From: Thermomonas sp. HDW16
GTDB lineage: Bacteria > Pseudomonadota > Gammaproteobacteria > Xanthomonadales > Xanthomonadaceae
DNA length: 64,000 nucleotides
Direction: 5' to 3'
Assembly: GCF_011302915.1 (NCBI RefSeq)
Contig: NZ_CP049872.1
Location: 1,612,001 to 1,676,000 of the forward strand
A model generated the notes under the pieces. The model saw only the letters and a program-made list of their open reading frames with translations. It made no database searches and had not been told where the DNA came from. The translations under genes were made by a program, and so were the position numbers. This document shows positions 1 to 9,439 of this stretch, piece after piece. Position 1 is the stretch's first letter. Each line of letters starts with the position of its first letter.

Positions 1-41
1 CCCAGTACCGCAGCACGACGTACAAGTAATTTCTCAGACAT
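1..41 (-). CDS. 5' end of a probable 3-hydroxyacyl-CoA dehydrogenase (partial)
   Basis: An ATG at position 41 on the minus strand opens a reading frame (MSEKLLVRRAAVLG) that leaves the window after 13 full codons. An AAGAGG ribosome binding site lies about 9 bases upstream. The RRAAVLG string is how the NAD-binding domain of FadB/FadJ-type 3-hydroxyacyl-CoA dehydrogenases usually begins, just before GAGVMG. The PsrA-like regulator immediately upstream on the same strand, a family that controls fatty-acid beta-oxidation, fits this reading. Too little is visible to be sure of the product. Confidence 0.45.
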   Translation of the reverse strand, partial: MSEKLLVRRAAVL

Positions 42-62
42 TGCTTGTAACCTCTTGAAAAA

Positions 63-689
63 TTAGGAAGCGTCGGCTTTGAAGCCGGCCGCTGCAAATC
101 GGATCAGCGCCTTCGCGGCGCGTTCGCGGTGGGTGGCTTCGGAGACGCCGTGTGGGCGCTTGATCAGGCCGAAGTCCGCCATCGCATAGGTCAGCGCGCC
201 GGACAGGAAGTCCAGGCGGCGGTACAGCTCTTCCTTGCCCAGATCCGGCATGCAGGCGCTGATCGCCTTGGCGAAATCGCGCAGCACGTGGCCGTACTGG
301 TCGGACAGGAATTTGCGCAGGCTGTCGTTGCTCTCGGCGTAGGCGCGGGCGATGACGCGGATGAAGGCGCCGCCGCCGTGGCGGTCCTGGGCCATCGCCA
401 GTGCGGGTTCGACGAAGGCCGCGAGGATCGGCTCAAGTTCGCCGGGGCGGCTTTCGATGGCCTGCCGCAAGGCTTTCAGGCGCTCGGCGCTCATGTCGTC
501 CATGCGCCGGCGGAACACCTCGTTGACCAGGTTGTCCTTGCTGCCGAAGTGGTAATTGACCGCCGCGATGTTGACGTCCGCGCGGCTGGTGACCTGCCGC
601 AGCGAGGTGGTGGCGAAGCCCTGCGCGGCGAACAGCTCTTCGGCCGCGTGCAGGATTCGATCCTTGGTGGAGAAGTGTTGCAGGCTCAT
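63..689 (-). CDS. psrA: TetR-family regulator, PsrA-like (fatty-acid responsive)
   Basis: This 208-residue protein has an N-terminal TetR helix-turn-helix (about residues 8-55; the segments SLRQVTSRADVN and AAVNYHFGSKDNLV are typical) and an all-helical ligand domain. The helix-turn-helix and overall length look like Pseudomonas PsrA, a repressor released by long-chain fatty acids that controls beta-oxidation genes. The start at 689 has a GAGG ribosome binding site 7 bases upstream. A perfect CAAAC-N4-GTTTG palindrome just upstream matches the published PsrA box, which suggests autoregulation. A probable beta-oxidation gene starts 21 bases downstream on the same strand. The TetR assignment is firm; the PsrA identity is an inference from resemblance, operator and context. 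Confidence 0.75.
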   Translation of the reverse strand: MSLQHFSTKDRILHAAEELFAAQGFATTSLRQVTSRADVNIAAVNYHFGSKDNLVNEVFRRRMDDMSAERLKALRQAIESRPGELEPILAAFVEPALAMAQDRHGGGAFIRVIARAYAESNDSLRKFLSDQYGHVLRDFAKAISACMPDLGKEELYRRLDFLSGALTYAMADFGLIKRPHGVSEATHRERAAKALIRFAAAGFKADAS

Positions 690-704
690 CCCGCGACCTC
701 ATGA

Positions 705-722
705 ATCAAACGCTTGTTTGAT
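705..722. promoter_or_regulatory. PsrA-like operator palindrome
   Basis: ATCAAAC-GCTT-GTTTGAT is a perfect inverted repeat with 7-bp arms and a 4-bp spacer. It lies 15 bases upstream of the TetR gene that starts at 689. The core CAAAC-N4-GTTTG fits the consensus described for PsrA in Pseudomonas. It is the likely autoregulatory site. Confidence 0.65.
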
Positions 723-830
723 ATTAGGGCGGGGCTTCGGCGCGCGTCAACGGTTGGGCGACGATCGGCTCTCGAAACAGGTGCGTGGAGGCGCTGTCAT
801 CGGTTAGAATTCTCCGCAGCCATATCGGCC

Positions 831-854
831 AAACCCGCGCCAGTACGCGGGTTT
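831..854 (+). terminator. terminator-like hairpin upstream of ndk
   Basis: AAACCCGCG and CGCGGGTTT pair as a 9-bp stem around a CCAGTA loop, and the sequence continues into TTCTGTT. This looks like an intrinsic terminator, yet no gene on the plus strand ends before it. It may close a short leader or small RNA, or attenuate ndk, which starts 58 bases downstream. Confidence 0.45.
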
Positions 855-912
855 TTCTGTTATCTTCGGGTCAGCAACGGACGTTTGCGACCCGCCTGAC
901 TGGAGTTATCCC

Positions 913-1338
913 ATGGCGCTGGAGCGCACCATTTCGATCATCAAGCCCGATGCCGTTGCCAAGAACGTCATCGGCGAAATCTATTCCCGCTTCGAGAAGG
1001 CTGGCCTGAAGGTCGTGGCCGCGAAGATGAAGCACCTGTCCAAGCAGGAAGCGGAAGGCTTCTACGCCGTGCACCGCGAGCGTCCGTTCTTCAATGCGCT
1101 GGTCAATTTCATGATCTCCGGCCCGGTGATGATCCAGGTGCTGGAAGGCGAGAACGCCGTGCTCAAGAACCGCGAGCTGATGGGCGCCACCAATCCGAAG
1201 GAAGCGGCCGCCGGCACCATCCGCGCCGACTTCGCCGACAGCATCGATGCGAACGCCGTGCACGGTTCGGATTCGCTGGAGAACGCGGCGATCGAAACCG
1301 CCTACTTCTTCCCGGCTACCGACGTCTACGCGCGCTGA
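913..1338 (+). CDS. ndk: Nucleoside diphosphate kinase
   Basis: Ndk moves the terminal phosphate of ATP onto other nucleoside diphosphates through a phospho-histidine, keeping the NTP and dNTP pools balanced in the cytoplasm. The 141-residue protein is of normal length and starts with the family pattern [12 protein letters not shown]. The active-site histidine is His117 in [17 protein letters not shown] ribosome binding site precedes the ATG. The rlmN gene starts 7 bases after the stop, so the two are probably co-transcribed with pilF and rodZ. Confidence 0.97.
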   Translation: MALERTISIIKPDAVAKNVIGEIYSRFEKAGLKVVAAKMKHLSKQEAEGFYAVHRERPFFNALVNFMISGPVMIQVLEGENAVLKNRELMGATNPKEAAAGTIRADFADSIDANAVHGSDSLENAAIETAYFFPATDVYAR

Positions 1339-1345
1339 GCTTGAG

Positions 1346-2587
1346 ATGAGCGATACGCGCACACCGAATATCGACATCGCCCTCGTCGGCGATGTTGCCG
1401 GTGCGCGCGATTCGGTTGCGGTAGCTCCGGCTGCCGCATCCCGAACCAACATCTTCGATTTCGACCGCGCTTCCCTCGAACGTTTCTTCGAGGAAGATCT
1501 TGGCGAAAAGAAATTCCGCGCGCAGCAGGTGATGAAGTGGATCCATCACCGCTACGTGACCGATTTCGGCGAGATGACCGACCTTGGCAAGGCGCTGCGC
1601 GCCAAGCTGGAAGAGCGTGCGGTCGTGCATGCGCCGCAACTGCTGTTCGACAAGGCGTCCACCGACGGCACCCACAAGTGGCTGCTCGGCATGGATCCGA
1701 AGAACGCCATCGAAACCGTCTACATCCCGGACAAGGGCCGCGGGACGCTGTGCGTGTCAAGCCAGGTGGGTTGCGCGCTGAACTGCCAGTTCTGTTCGAC
1801 AGCCACGCAGGGATTCAATCGAAATCTTTCCACCGCCGAGATCATCGGCCAGGTGTGGATCGCCGGCCGCCATCTGGGCAACGTGCCGCACCAGCAGCGC
1901 AAGCTCACCAACGTGGTGATGATGGGCATGGGCGAGCCACTGGCGAATTTCGATAACGTGGTGCGCGCGATGAGCATCATGCGCGACGACCTGGGCTATG
2001 GCCTGGCCAACAAGCGGGTGACGCTATCGACCGCCGGCATGGTGCCGATGATCGACAAGCTGGGCGAAGTGTCCGACGTGTCGCTGGCGGTCTCGCTGCA
2101 TGCGCCGTTCGACGAGTTGCGCAGCGAACTGGTGCCCCTCAACAAGAAATATCCCATCGCTGATTTGATGGATGCCTGCGTGCGCTATGCGTTGCGCAAG
2201 CGTGGCACCTCGGTGACCTTCGAATACACCCTGATGAAGGACGTCAACGACCAGCCCGAGCATGCACGCGGACTGGTCAAGCTGCTGCGCGAGTTCGACC
2301 GTCGCGTGCAGATGAAGGACGCCGCCAAGGTTAACCTGATCCCGTTCAACCCGTTCCCGGGTACGCGTTTTGCGCGACCCACGGACGAGGCGATCCGCTC
2401 CTTCCAGAAGCAGCTCAATAACGCCGGCATGATCGCGCCGGTGCGGCGTACCCGTGGCGACGACATCGATGCCGCCTGCGGCCAGCTGAAGGGGCAGGTG
2501 CTGGATCGCACGCGCCGTTCGGCAGAGCATCGCAAGCGCCTGCAGGAAAATGGTTTGACCCAAAGTGGGGTGTCGGATGCGGCGTGA
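1346..2587 (+). CDS. rlmN: Dual-specificity 23S rRNA/tRNA adenine C2-methyltransferase RlmN
   Basis: RlmN is a radical-SAM enzyme that methylates C2 of A2503 in 23S rRNA and A37 in certain tRNAs. The 413-residue protein carries the radical-SAM cluster CxxxCxxC as CALNCQFC at residues 143-150. It also has the C-terminal cysteine (Cys378, in AACGQLKG) that forms the methyl-transfer intermediate. I start at 1346, 7 bases after ndk, because the frame can only be extended upstream by running through ndk. The N-terminal 30 residues are longer than in E. coli RlmN. The pilF gene begins inside the last codons. Confidence 0.96.
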   Translation: MSDTRTPNIDIALVGDVAGARDSVAVAPAAASRTNIFDFDRASLERFFEEDLGEKKFRAQQVMKWIHHRYVTDFGEMTDLGKALRAKLEERAVVHAPQLLFDKASTDGTHKWLLGMDPKNAIETVYIPDKGRGTLCVSSQVGCALNCQFCSTATQGFNRNLSTAEIIGQVWIAGRHLGNVPHQQRKLTNVVMMGMGEPLANFDNVVRAMSIMRDDLGYGLANKRVTLSTAGMVPMIDKLGEVSDVSLAVSLHAPFDELRSELVPLNKKYPIADLMDACVRYALRKRGTSVTFEYTLMKDVNDQPEHARGLVKLLREFDRRVQMKDAAKVNLIPFNPFPGTRFARPTDEAIRSFQKQLNNAGMIAPVRRTRGDDIDAACGQLKGQVLDRTRRSAEHRKRLQENGLTQSGVSDAA

Positions 2588-3386
2588 AATGCTTGCATTG
2601 GCCGCATGTTTCATCCTTCTTGCCGGCTGCAGGCAGCTGGAGCGGCTGAGCTTTATCCGGCCGGATGCCAGCCGCGGCGAATTCACCAAGATTGCGCCCA
2701 GGTATGAGGTTAGCGACAGCGGGCAGAAGGCCTTGCCGGCAGCAGCGGAAAGCCTGGTTGCCTCGGCGGTCTCGCAGTACAACGCGGGGAACTACAACGA
2801 AGCCGGGCAGTTTGCGCGGCAAGCATTGAAAGCGGATCCGCAACTCGCCGATGCGCATGCGATCTTGGCCTTGCTTGCCGAACGTACCGGCAATTCGGCC
2901 GAGGCGGGAGGGCATTACCTCAAGGCTGCGACACTGTCCCCCGGAGTTGGCATCCATGCCAACAACTACGGTACGTGGCTGTGCGCCAACGGTCGTGCGG
3001 CGGAATCCCTGGCGTGGTTCGACCGGGCATTGGCTGATCCGAACTACCCAACGCGTTCCGCCGCGTTCGCGAATGCCGGTACCTGTGCAGGCCGGGCGGG
3101 GCAGGCGGATCGAGCCGAAACGAATTGGCGGAATGCGTTGGCGCTGGACTCGAATGATGTGCAGTCCTTGGCGGGGATGGCGTCGCTGCAATTTGCCCGA
3201 GGGGGTTACCTGGATGCACGGGCCTTCGTCGAGCGATGGCTGGCGCTCGCCCCATCGGACACGGAGGCCTTGCGCCTTGGATCCCAGATTGAACAGAAAC
3301 TAGGCGACAGTGCTGCTGCACAACGTTATCTTTCCCGCCTGCAGGCGATTTCCCCCGATTCCACGACTGCCCCCCGTTCGCAATGA
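2577..3386 (+). CDS. pilF: Type IV pilus biogenesis/stability lipoprotein PilF (PilW)
   Basis: This 269-residue outer-membrane lipoprotein is built of tetratricopeptide repeats (about residues 60-235). It helps the secretin PilQ assemble for type IV pili. Starting at the ATG at 2577 gives a short hydrophobic signal ending in a lipobox, LLAGC, with Cys18 as the lipidated residue; a GTG at 2565 would only add four residues. The gene overlaps the end of rlmN by 11 bp and the start of rodZ by 4 bp. The order rlmN-pilF-rodZ is conserved in gammaproteobacteria and supports the call. Confidence 0.9.
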   Translation: MRREMLALAACFILLAGCRQLERLSFIRPDASRGEFTKIAPRYEVSDSGQKALPAAAESLVASAVSQYNAGNYNEAGQFARQALKADPQLADAHAILALLAERTGNSAEAGGHYLKAATLSPGVGIHANNYGTWLCANGRAAESLAWFDRALADPNYPTRSAAFANAGTCAGRAGQADRAETNWRNALALDSNDVQSLAGMASLQFARGGYLDARAFVERWLALAPSDTEALRLGSQIEQKLGDSAAAQRYLSRLQAISPDSTTAPRSQ

Positions 3387-4192
3387 CTTCGCACCCGGAT
3401 ACCCACCATCATTCACTGGCTGGCTGCGGCGAGCGCCTCAAGCAGGCGCGCGAAGCTGCGGGAATGAGTGTTGACGATGTCGCCACCAAGCTGCACATGC
3501 CGGCACGCATCGTGCGATCGCTGGAAGCGGAGGACTGGTCTCAACTGGGTGCGCCGGTGTTCGTTCGTGGCCAGGTGCGGAGTTATTCGCGCCTGATGGG
3601 CCTGATGACGGCGCCGATGATGGATGCGTTGGTCGACGTGGGGCCGGTCGAGCCCTCGCGGATCATCAGCCGTACACATACGCCCAAGGCGCAGTGGTGG
3701 GCCGAACAGCTCGGCCGACGCCTGGTCTACATCGTCCTGACGTTGTTCCTGGTGGTCCCTGCCTGGGTGGCGACCCGCCAACACCTGTCCAACACCAGCG
3801 GGGATGCTGCGCCGCTCGACCTGCCGGTGGACACGTCAGGTGCCTACGAGCAACCGCAAGCCAGGCAACCGGCCATGCCGCGGACGGTCGTGGCGTCGAT
3901 GGCACCGGTGGCTGCCACCCCGGCGACTTCAAGCGATATCGTCATTCGCACCCGCGGCGAAAGCTGGATCACCGTGACCGCAGTTGATGGCAGCAGCCTC
4001 GAGAAAGGCCTGGTACCTGCCAACAGCGAACGCCGTTATGCCGCCGCTCAGGTGGCGCGCCTGACCATCGGCAATGTCTCAGCGGTGGATATCGAGAATC
4101 ATGGGCGCAGCGTGGATGTGGGCAGCTTCGCCCGCGCGAACGTTGCACGCTTTGCGGTATCCTCAGACGGTTCGCTCGTCGCGGCGGATTGA
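3383..4192 (+). CDS. rodZ: RodZ-like cell-shape protein (helix-turn-helix, DUF4115)
   Basis: RodZ links the MreB cytoskeleton to the inner-membrane elongation machinery. The 269-residue protein has a cytoplasmic Cro/C1-type helix-turn-helix (about residues 14-75), a basic linker and one membrane span (about 113-130). A proline/alanine-rich periplasmic stretch follows, then a C-terminal DUF4115 domain (about 190-260). It starts on an ATGA overlap with pilF, so translation is probably coupled. In E. coli ispG and hisS follow rodZ; here yfgM follows after 90 bp. Confidence 0.88.
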   Translation: MTSHPDTHHHSLAGCGERLKQAREAAGMSVDDVATKLHMPARIVRSLEAEDWSQLGAPVFVRGQVRSYSRLMGLMTAPMMDALVDVGPVEPSRIISRTHTPKAQWWAEQLGRRLVYIVLTLFLVVPAWVATRQHLSNTSGDAAPLDLPVDTSGAYEQPQARQPAMPRTVVASMAPVAATPATSSDIVIRTRGESWITVTAVDGSSLEKGLVPANSERRYAAAQVARLTIGNVSAVDIENHGRSVDVGSFARANVARFAVSSDGSLVAAD

Positions 4193-4282
4193 AGCGGCTG
4201 TTCCGGTTGCCGCTCGTCACGACGACGGCTTTCAATTCCAACATTTGACGACCTGCGCTTCGAACGCGGGCATAGAGACAGC

Positions 4283-4927
4283 ATGGCGATCGATGATCTG
4301 CTCGACGAGCATGAACAGAGCGAACGAGTCCGCTCGTGGGTACGCAGCAATGCACTGGGCCTGATCGGCGGCATTGGTCTTGGCCTCGGCGCCATCGCCG
4401 GCTGGCAGTGGTGGCAGGGCCAGCAATTGCAGCGCAGCATGGCGGTCAACGGCCGCTACGCCGAAGTGGTGAAAGCCTATGAAGCCGGCCAGCTCCCGAC
4501 GGACAAGGGCCGCGCCGCGCTGGATGCCATCGGCAAGGGCAACCCGACCTTGGCCACGCTGGCGGGATTGCAGTTGGCGAAAGCGCAGGCGGATGCAGGC
4601 AAGCGCAATGATGCGATCGCCACGCTGCGCGGGCTGAGCAACCTCGACCGGGATCTGCGCGCCGTGGTGCACCAGCGCCTGGCGCTCCTGCTGATCGACG
4701 CGGGTCAAGGCAAGGAGGCGTTGGCCTTGCTCGACGACGAACGCAACCCGGCAATGCTCGATGCGCGTGGTGATGCCCAATTCGCCGTGGGCGATCGTGC
4801 CAAGGCGCAGGAGGCCTATCTCAAGGCCCTTGCCCTGGTCGATGTCGCCGATCCGCAGCATCGCCTGCTGACCCTGAAACTGATCGAGGCCGGCGGCACG
4901 CCGCCGCACACCGAGGACAAGACCTGA
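4283..4927 (+). CDS. yfgM: YfgM-like membrane-anchored TPR protein
   Basis: YfgM is a small inner-membrane protein with a periplasmic tetratricopeptide domain. In E. coli it works with PpiD at the SecYEG exit as a chaperone and also modulates the Rcs response. The 214-residue protein has one N-terminal membrane span (about residues 24-44, glycine-rich and ending in GWQWW) followed by alanine-rich helical repeats. Its stop overlaps the bamB start by one base, the arrangement seen in E. coli, so the two are one transcription unit. Confidence 0.88.
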   Translation: MAIDDLLDEHEQSERVRSWVRSNALGLIGGIGLGLGAIAGWQWWQGQQLQRSMAVNGRYAEVVKAYEAGQLPTDKGRAALDAIGKGNPTLATLAGLQLAKAQADAGKRNDAIATLRGLSNLDRDLRAVVHQRLALLLIDAGQGKEALALLDDERNPAMLDARGDAQFAVGDRAKAQEAYLKALALVDVADPQHRLLTLKLIEAGGTPPHTEDKT

Positions 4928-6108
4928 TGACCCAGGACACGCGCCGCCGTTTGCGCCTGATCGCCGCTACCGCGCTGGCGGTTGCTCTTCTGTCCGGCTG
5001 CACCACCATCAAGAACGTGTTCGATGGGCGCGGCAAGGATCATTCGAAGGATCCCGCCAAACTCGTCCAGATCACCCCCAGCGTCACCGTGAACAAGCTG
5101 TGGAACGCGTCGATCGGCAAGGGTGAGGAAAAACTTGGCGTCGCCCAGCGTCCCACCATCGCCGATGGCCACGTGTACGCGGCGGCAGTCGAGGGTGGCG
5201 TGTCGGCATTCGATCTGCATACCGGGCAATCCCTTTGGCGCTATGCCTCCGAGTTGCCGCTGACAGGTGGCCCCGGTGCGGGCGACGGCTTGGTCGTGGT
5301 CGGCAGTCTGGAAGGTGACGTGATCGCGCTGGACGCTGCCACGGGTACAGAGAAATGGAAGTCGAAGGTTGCCAACGAAGTGCTGGTGGCCCCGGCCGTG
5401 GGCGGAGGCATGGTGTTCGTGCATTCCAACGACGGCCGCGTCACCGCACTCGATGCCGGCAGCGGTGAGCGTCGCTGGTTCTACAGCGCCGATGTGCCGG
5501 CACTGACGGTGCGTGGCAGTGGCGCAATCACCATCGGCCCCGGCATCATCTTCGTCGGCAACGACAACGGCACACTGACTGCACTGTCAATGACCGATGG
5601 CAATGTCGTTTGGACGACGCCAGTGGCGCAGCCCGATGGCCGCAGCGAACTGGAGCGCATGGCCGATGTGGATGGCCCGGTCGTGCTGGACAACACGATG
5701 CTGTATGCGACCAGCTACAAGAACCACACCGTCGCCATCGATGGCCCCAGCGGGCAGCTGATGTGGGATCGCGAGAACGGCGGCCCGCGCGGTCTGGGCT
5801 TGAGCAATTCGGCGGTGGTGGTCACCGATCCGACAGGCAAGGTCTGGGGCATCGACAAGAACACTGGCGGTAGCTTGTGGCAGCAGGCCGGCTTGGCTTA
5901 CCGCAATACCAGTGCGCCGGCTGTGCAGGGCGATTACGCCGTGGTTGGCGACATGGAAGGCGTGTTGCACTGGCTGCGCCTGAATGACGGCGCGTTCGCC
6001 GCACGCTCCAGCCTGGGTGGTGCGATTTCCGGCCAGCCAGCGGTGGCCGATGGCATCCTGGTGGTGCAGACCATCGAAGGCCAGCTCGCCGCGTTCGCCC
6101 TGCAATAA
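4927..6108 (+). CDS. bamB: Outer membrane protein assembly factor BamB
   Basis: BamB is the beta-propeller lipoprotein of the BAM complex, which inserts outer-membrane beta-barrels. The 393-residue protein has a signal peptide ending in the lipobox LLSGC (Cys25). Repeated WRYxSELPLTGGP/GGMVFVHSNDGRVTALDAxSG-type PQQ blades follow to the C-terminus. Length matches the family (E. coli 392). It is translationally coupled to yfgM and ends before a strong terminator at 6145. Confidence 0.96.
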   Translation: MTQDTRRRLRLIAATALAVALLSGCTTIKNVFDGRGKDHSKDPAKLVQITPSVTVNKLWNASIGKGEEKLGVAQRPTIADGHVYAAAVEGGVSAFDLHTGQSLWRYASELPLTGGPGAGDGLVVVGSLEGDVIALDAATGTEKWKSKVANEVLVAPAVGGGMVFVHSNDGRVTALDAGSGERRWFYSADVPALTVRGSGAITIGPGIIFVGNDNGTLTALSMTDGNVVWTTPVAQPDGRSELERMADVDGPVVLDNTMLYATSYKNHTVAIDGPSGQLMWDRENGGPRGLGLSNSAVVVTDPTGKVWGIDKNTGGSLWQQAGLAYRNTSAPAVQGDYAVVGDMEGVLHWLRLNDGAFAARSSLGGAISGQPAVADGILVVQTIEGQLAAFALQ

Positions 6109-6144
6109 AGCGTCGCACCGGCCTTCGGGCTGGCATGCATCCGC

Positions 6145-6179
6145 GGCCCCGGCTACCCTGCCGGGGCCGTCGCGTTTTT
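6145..6179 (+). terminator. Rho-independent terminator after bamB
   Basis: GGCCCCGGC and GCCGGGGCC form a perfect 9-bp stem around TACCCT, followed by GTCGCG and a run of five T. It closes the yfgM-bamB unit and separates it from der, which starts at 6233. Confidence 0.8.
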
Positions 6180-6232
6180 CGCACCACACGTTCCAGACGA
6201 CAGAATCCGCGCTTCCGCGCAAAGGTTGATCC

Positions 6233-7633
6233 ATGCTTCCCCTCGTCGCCCTGGTCGGGCGCCCCAATGTCGGCAAGTCCACGCTGTTCAATGCGTTGAC
6301 CCGTACCCGCGATGCGCTGGTGCACGACGAACCGGGCGTCACCCGCGACCGCAACTACGGCGTGTGCCGACTCATCGAAGGCCACCCGTTCGTGTTGGTC
6401 GATACCGGCGGCATCGCCGGCGAGGACGAAGGCCTGGCCGGTGCCACCGCACGTCAGTCGCGTGCCGCCGCGGAAGAAGCGGACCTGATCCTGTTCATCG
6501 TCGACGGCCGCGAAGGCGCCTCGGCGCTGGACGACGACATCCTGCGCTGGCTGCGCAAGCTGTCGAAGCCGACCCTGCTGGTCGTCAACAAATCCGACGG
6601 CATCGACCTGCAGGCTGCGATGGCGGATTTCGCGCGCTACGGCTTCGGTGATGCGCTGCCGGTCTCGTCCGCGCATCGCACCGGCATCGATGAACTGCTG
6701 GCGAAGGCGCAGAAGCTGCTGCCGGAAGAGGGTACGACCGAGACCCTGGACGAAGATCCGACGCGCGTGCGCATCGCCTTCGTCGGCCGCCCGAACGTGG
6801 GCAAGTCGACGCTGGTCAACCGCATCCTGGGCGAGGAACGGATGATCGCCTCGGAAGTGCCGGGTACGACGCGCGATTCGATCGCGGTCGACCTGGAGCG
6901 CGACGGCCGCAAGTACCGCCTGATCGATACCGCCGGCCTGCGCCGCCGCGCAAAGGTGGAAGAAGCGGTCGAGAAATTCTCCGTGTTCAAGACCCTGCAG
7001 GCGATCGAGCAATGCCAGGTTGCAGTGCTCATGCTGGACGCCAGCGAAGGCGTGACGGACCAGGACGCCACCGTGCTCGGCGCGGTACTGGATGCGGGCA
7101 AGGCGCTGGTCATCGCCATCAATAAATGGGACGGCCGCACCGATTACGAACGCCAGCAGGCGGAAACACTGGTCTCGCGCAAGCTGAGTTTCGTGGAATG
7201 GGCGGAGAACGTGCGCATCTCCGCGCTGCACGGCTCCGGCCTGCGCGAGCTGTTCCGCGCGATCCACCGTGCGCATGCCTCGGCGACCAAGGTATTCAGC
7301 ACCGCCGACGTTACCCGTGCGATCGAAGCGGCCTATACCGCCAACCCGCCGCCGGTGGTGCGCGGGCACGTGCCGAAGATGCGCTTCGCCCACCCGGGCG
7401 CTGAAAGTCCTCCGACCTTCATCGTGCATGGCACGCGGCTGAAGTCGTTGTCGAACACCTACCAGCGCTATCTGGAGAATTTTTTCCGCAAGCGCTTCAA
7501 GCTGGTGGGTACGCCGATCCGCTTCATCTTCCGCGAAGGCGAAAACCCGTACAAGGACAAGAAGAACGTGCTGACGGATCGGCAGGTCGCCAAGAAGCAG
7601 CGTTTGATCCGTCGCGTCAAACGCGCCAAGTAA
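6233..7633 (+). CDS. der: Ribosome-assembly GTPase Der (EngA)
   Basis: Der is an essential GTPase with two tandem G domains that acts late in 50S subunit assembly. Both domains show the G1 motif GRPNVGKST, near residues 9 and 183. Both also have an xxPGxTRD switch region (EPGVTRD and VPGTTRD) and G4 motifs NKSD and NKWD. A KH-like C-terminal domain ends in a lysine/arginine-rich tail (KRVKRAK). The 466 residues are of normal family length. The gene follows yfgM-bamB as in E. coli. Confidence 0.97.
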   Translation: MLPLVALVGRPNVGKSTLFNALTRTRDALVHDEPGVTRDRNYGVCRLIEGHPFVLVDTGGIAGEDEGLAGATARQSRAAAEEADLILFIVDGREGASALDDDILRWLRKLSKPTLLVVNKSDGIDLQAAMADFARYGFGDALPVSSAHRTGIDELLAKAQKLLPEEGTTETLDEDPTRVRIAFVGRPNVGKSTLVNRILGEERMIASEVPGTTRDSIAVDLERDGRKYRLIDTAGLRRRAKVEEAVEKFSVFKTLQAIEQCQVAVLMLDASEGVTDQDATVLGAVLDAGKALVIAINKWDGRTDYERQQAETLVSRKLSFVEWAENVRISALHGSGLRELFRAIHRAHASATKVFSTADVTRAIEAAYTANPPPVVRGHVPKMRFAHPGAESPPTFIVHGTRLKSLSNTYQRYLENFFRKRFKLVGTPIRFIFREGENPYKDKKNVLTDRQVAKKQRLIRRVKRAK

Positions 7634-7640
7634 CCGCGCG

Positions 7641-8216
7641 ATGATCGCGCGGGGCGAGGTCATGCTGGGCATCCTGGCCGGTGGTCGCGCCAGTCGCCTC
7701 GGCGGTCGCGACAAGGCCTGGTTGCAGCGTGATGGCGTGGCGCAGGTCGTGCGCATCGCGCGGCGCTTCGATGGCGAATGCGGGGGGGTGCTGGTCAGCG
7801 CGAACCGCGATTTGCCGCGTTACATCGCACACGGACTGGCGCCGATCGAGGATCGCGTCGCTGATATCGGCCCGCTCGGTGGCCTTGAAGCCTTGGCCTC
7901 TGCATGCGCAACACCGTGGTTGCTGACGGTGTCGGTGGATATCGTCGACGCCAACGACTGCCTGCTGCGTACGCTGGCCACCGCCGGTGGCAACGGCGCG
8001 ATGGCCGAGGATGACGACGGTCTGCAGCCGCTGGTCGCGCTGTACCGCGTCGCGCCGCTACGCGATGCCGCTGCGGCGGCCATTGCCACCCGGAATTTCT
8101 CGGTGCAGGCCATGCAGGCGCGGTTGTCGTTGCCGCGCGTGCGTTTCGACGGGCTTCGCTTCGGCAATCTCAACACGCCGGAGGATTTGCGTCTGGCAGG
8201 CTATGTCGATGACTGA
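7641..8216 (+). CDS. mobA: Molybdenum cofactor guanylyltransferase MobA
   Basis: MobA attaches GMP to molybdopterin to give the guanine-dinucleotide form of the cofactor. The 191-residue protein has the nucleotidyltransferase signature LAGGRASRLGGRDKAW near the N-terminus and the conserved QPLVALYR segment near residue 130. An internal ATG at 7662 (MLGILAGG) is an equally possible start. The gene overlaps moeA by 8 bp, so mobA, moeA and the moeB-like gene form an operon. The first gene of the set lies only 7 bp after der. Confidence 0.88.
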   Translation: MIARGEVMLGILAGGRASRLGGRDKAWLQRDGVAQVVRIARRFDGECGGVLVSANRDLPRYIAHGLAPIEDRVADIGPLGGLEALASACATPWLLTVSVDIVDANDCLLRTLATAGGNGAMAEDDDGLQPLVALYRVAPLRDAAAAAIATRNFSVQAMQARLSLPRVRFDGLRFGNLNTPEDLRLAGYVDD

Positions 8217-9423
8217 ATTTCCGGCTTCGATCCTGTTCGACGATGCACGCGCGATCCTGCAACGTGTCGCGATGGCGCAACGCTTGCCTGTCGAGCATGT
8301 GGCGTTGGCGCACTGTCACGGCCGGGTACTGGCGCAGGACATCGTGGCGCCGATCGCGCTGCAGCCGTTCGACAACAGCGCGATGGACGGCTACGCCTGT
8401 CGCCATGCCGATTTGCATGGACAGGAATTCGTCCAGTTGAAGCTGGTCGGCGAGCAGTTCGCCGGCCGTGCACTGGGCCTGCAGGTGGGCGAGGGCGAAT
8501 GCGTGCGCATCACCACCGGCGCGCCGATGCCGCAGGGCGCGGACAGCGTGGTGATCCGCGAGGACTCGAGTGCCAATGGCGGTGCGATCACGCTGCGTGC
8601 CGGCGTGCGCCTTGGCGCCAACGTGCGCAAGGCCGGCGAGGATGCGCAACCCGGCGATCCGGTGTTGCGCGCGGGCACGTTGCTCAATGCCGTGCAGGTA
8701 TCGCTGGCGGCCTCGCTCGGCATCGACCGTTTGCCGGTATCGACCAAGCCCACGGCCGCGGTGTTCGCCACCGGCGACGAGCTGGTCGAACCTGGCCTGC
8801 CGCTGCAGCCGGGCGAGATCTACAACAGCAACCGCGAACTGTTGATGGGCCTGTTGCGCGCGGAAGGCCTTGAGCCGATGGCATGGCCGAGCCTCCCAGA
8901 CGATCCCGCACGCATCGCGGCCATGCTGCAGGACGCGGCCTCCAGCTTCGATATCGTCATTACCTGCGGTGCAGTGTCGGCGGGGGAGAAAGACCACATC
9001 CCGGCGATGCTGCAGACGCACGGCTCGGTGCATTTCTGGAAAGTGAAGATGAAGCCGGGCATGCCGCTGCTGGCCGGCCAGTTGGGACAGGCGCAGTTCC
9101 TGGGCCTGCCGGGCAATCCGGTTTCGGTGCTGGCGACCTTCCTCACGCTGGGTCGTGAGCTGGTGGATGGCATGCAGGGCAGAACGCCGCGGCCGCGGCG
9201 GTTCGCGCGATTGGATGTGGCCATCGACAAATCGCATCCGCGCCGCGAGTTCGTGCGCGGCAGCCTGCGCTGCGACGAGGCCGGCATGCAATGGATCGCG
9301 CCGAACGCCGCGACCGGCTCGCATCGCCTGCGCGCTGCCGCCGACGCGGATGCGCTGTTGATCCTGGCCGAAGGCACGCAGTCGCTGGTGCGCGGCGAGG
9401 TTGTCGAAGTGCTCACGTACTGA
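8209..9423 (+). CDS. moeA: Molybdopterin molybdenumtransferase MoeA
   Basis: MoeA inserts molybdate into adenylylated molybdopterin. The 404-residue protein has the family landmarks PFDNSAMDGYA (about residue 50), TTGAPMPQGAD, TGDELVEPG, the SAGEKDHIP loop and GLPGNPVS near residue 305. I chose the ATG at 8209 because the AGG of GGCAGG sits 8 bases upstream of it; an ATG two codons earlier (8203) is too close to that site. The start overlaps mobA. The rhodanese/MoeB gene follows after 16 bp. Confidence 0.93.
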   Translation: MTEFPASILFDDARAILQRVAMAQRLPVEHVALAHCHGRVLAQDIVAPIALQPFDNSAMDGYACRHADLHGQEFVQLKLVGEQFAGRALGLQVGEGECVRITTGAPMPQGADSVVIREDSSANGGAITLRAGVRLGANVRKAGEDAQPGDPVLRAGTLLNAVQVSLAASLGIDRLPVSTKPTAAVFATGDELVEPGLPLQPGEIYNSNRELLMGLLRAEGLEPMAWPSLPDDPARIAAMLQDAASSFDIVITCGAVSAGEKDHIPAMLQTHGSVHFWKVKMKPGMPLLAGQLGQAQFLGLPGNPVSVLATFLTLGRELVDGMQGRTPRPRRFARLDVAIDKSHPRREFVRGSLRCDEAGMQWIAPNAATGSHRLRAAADADALLILAEGTQSLVRGEVVEVLTY

Positions 9424-9439
9424 TCGGCATAATCGCGCG

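Noticed and set aside
1247..1345. An upstream start for rlmN
   Set aside because: It would translate through the end of ndk in another frame and add 33 non-conserved Arg-rich residues; the ATG at 1346 fits.
5822..7756. A 644-codon open frame on the minus strand
   Set aside because: Antisense to bamB, der and mobA, all with clear motifs; no domain of its own.
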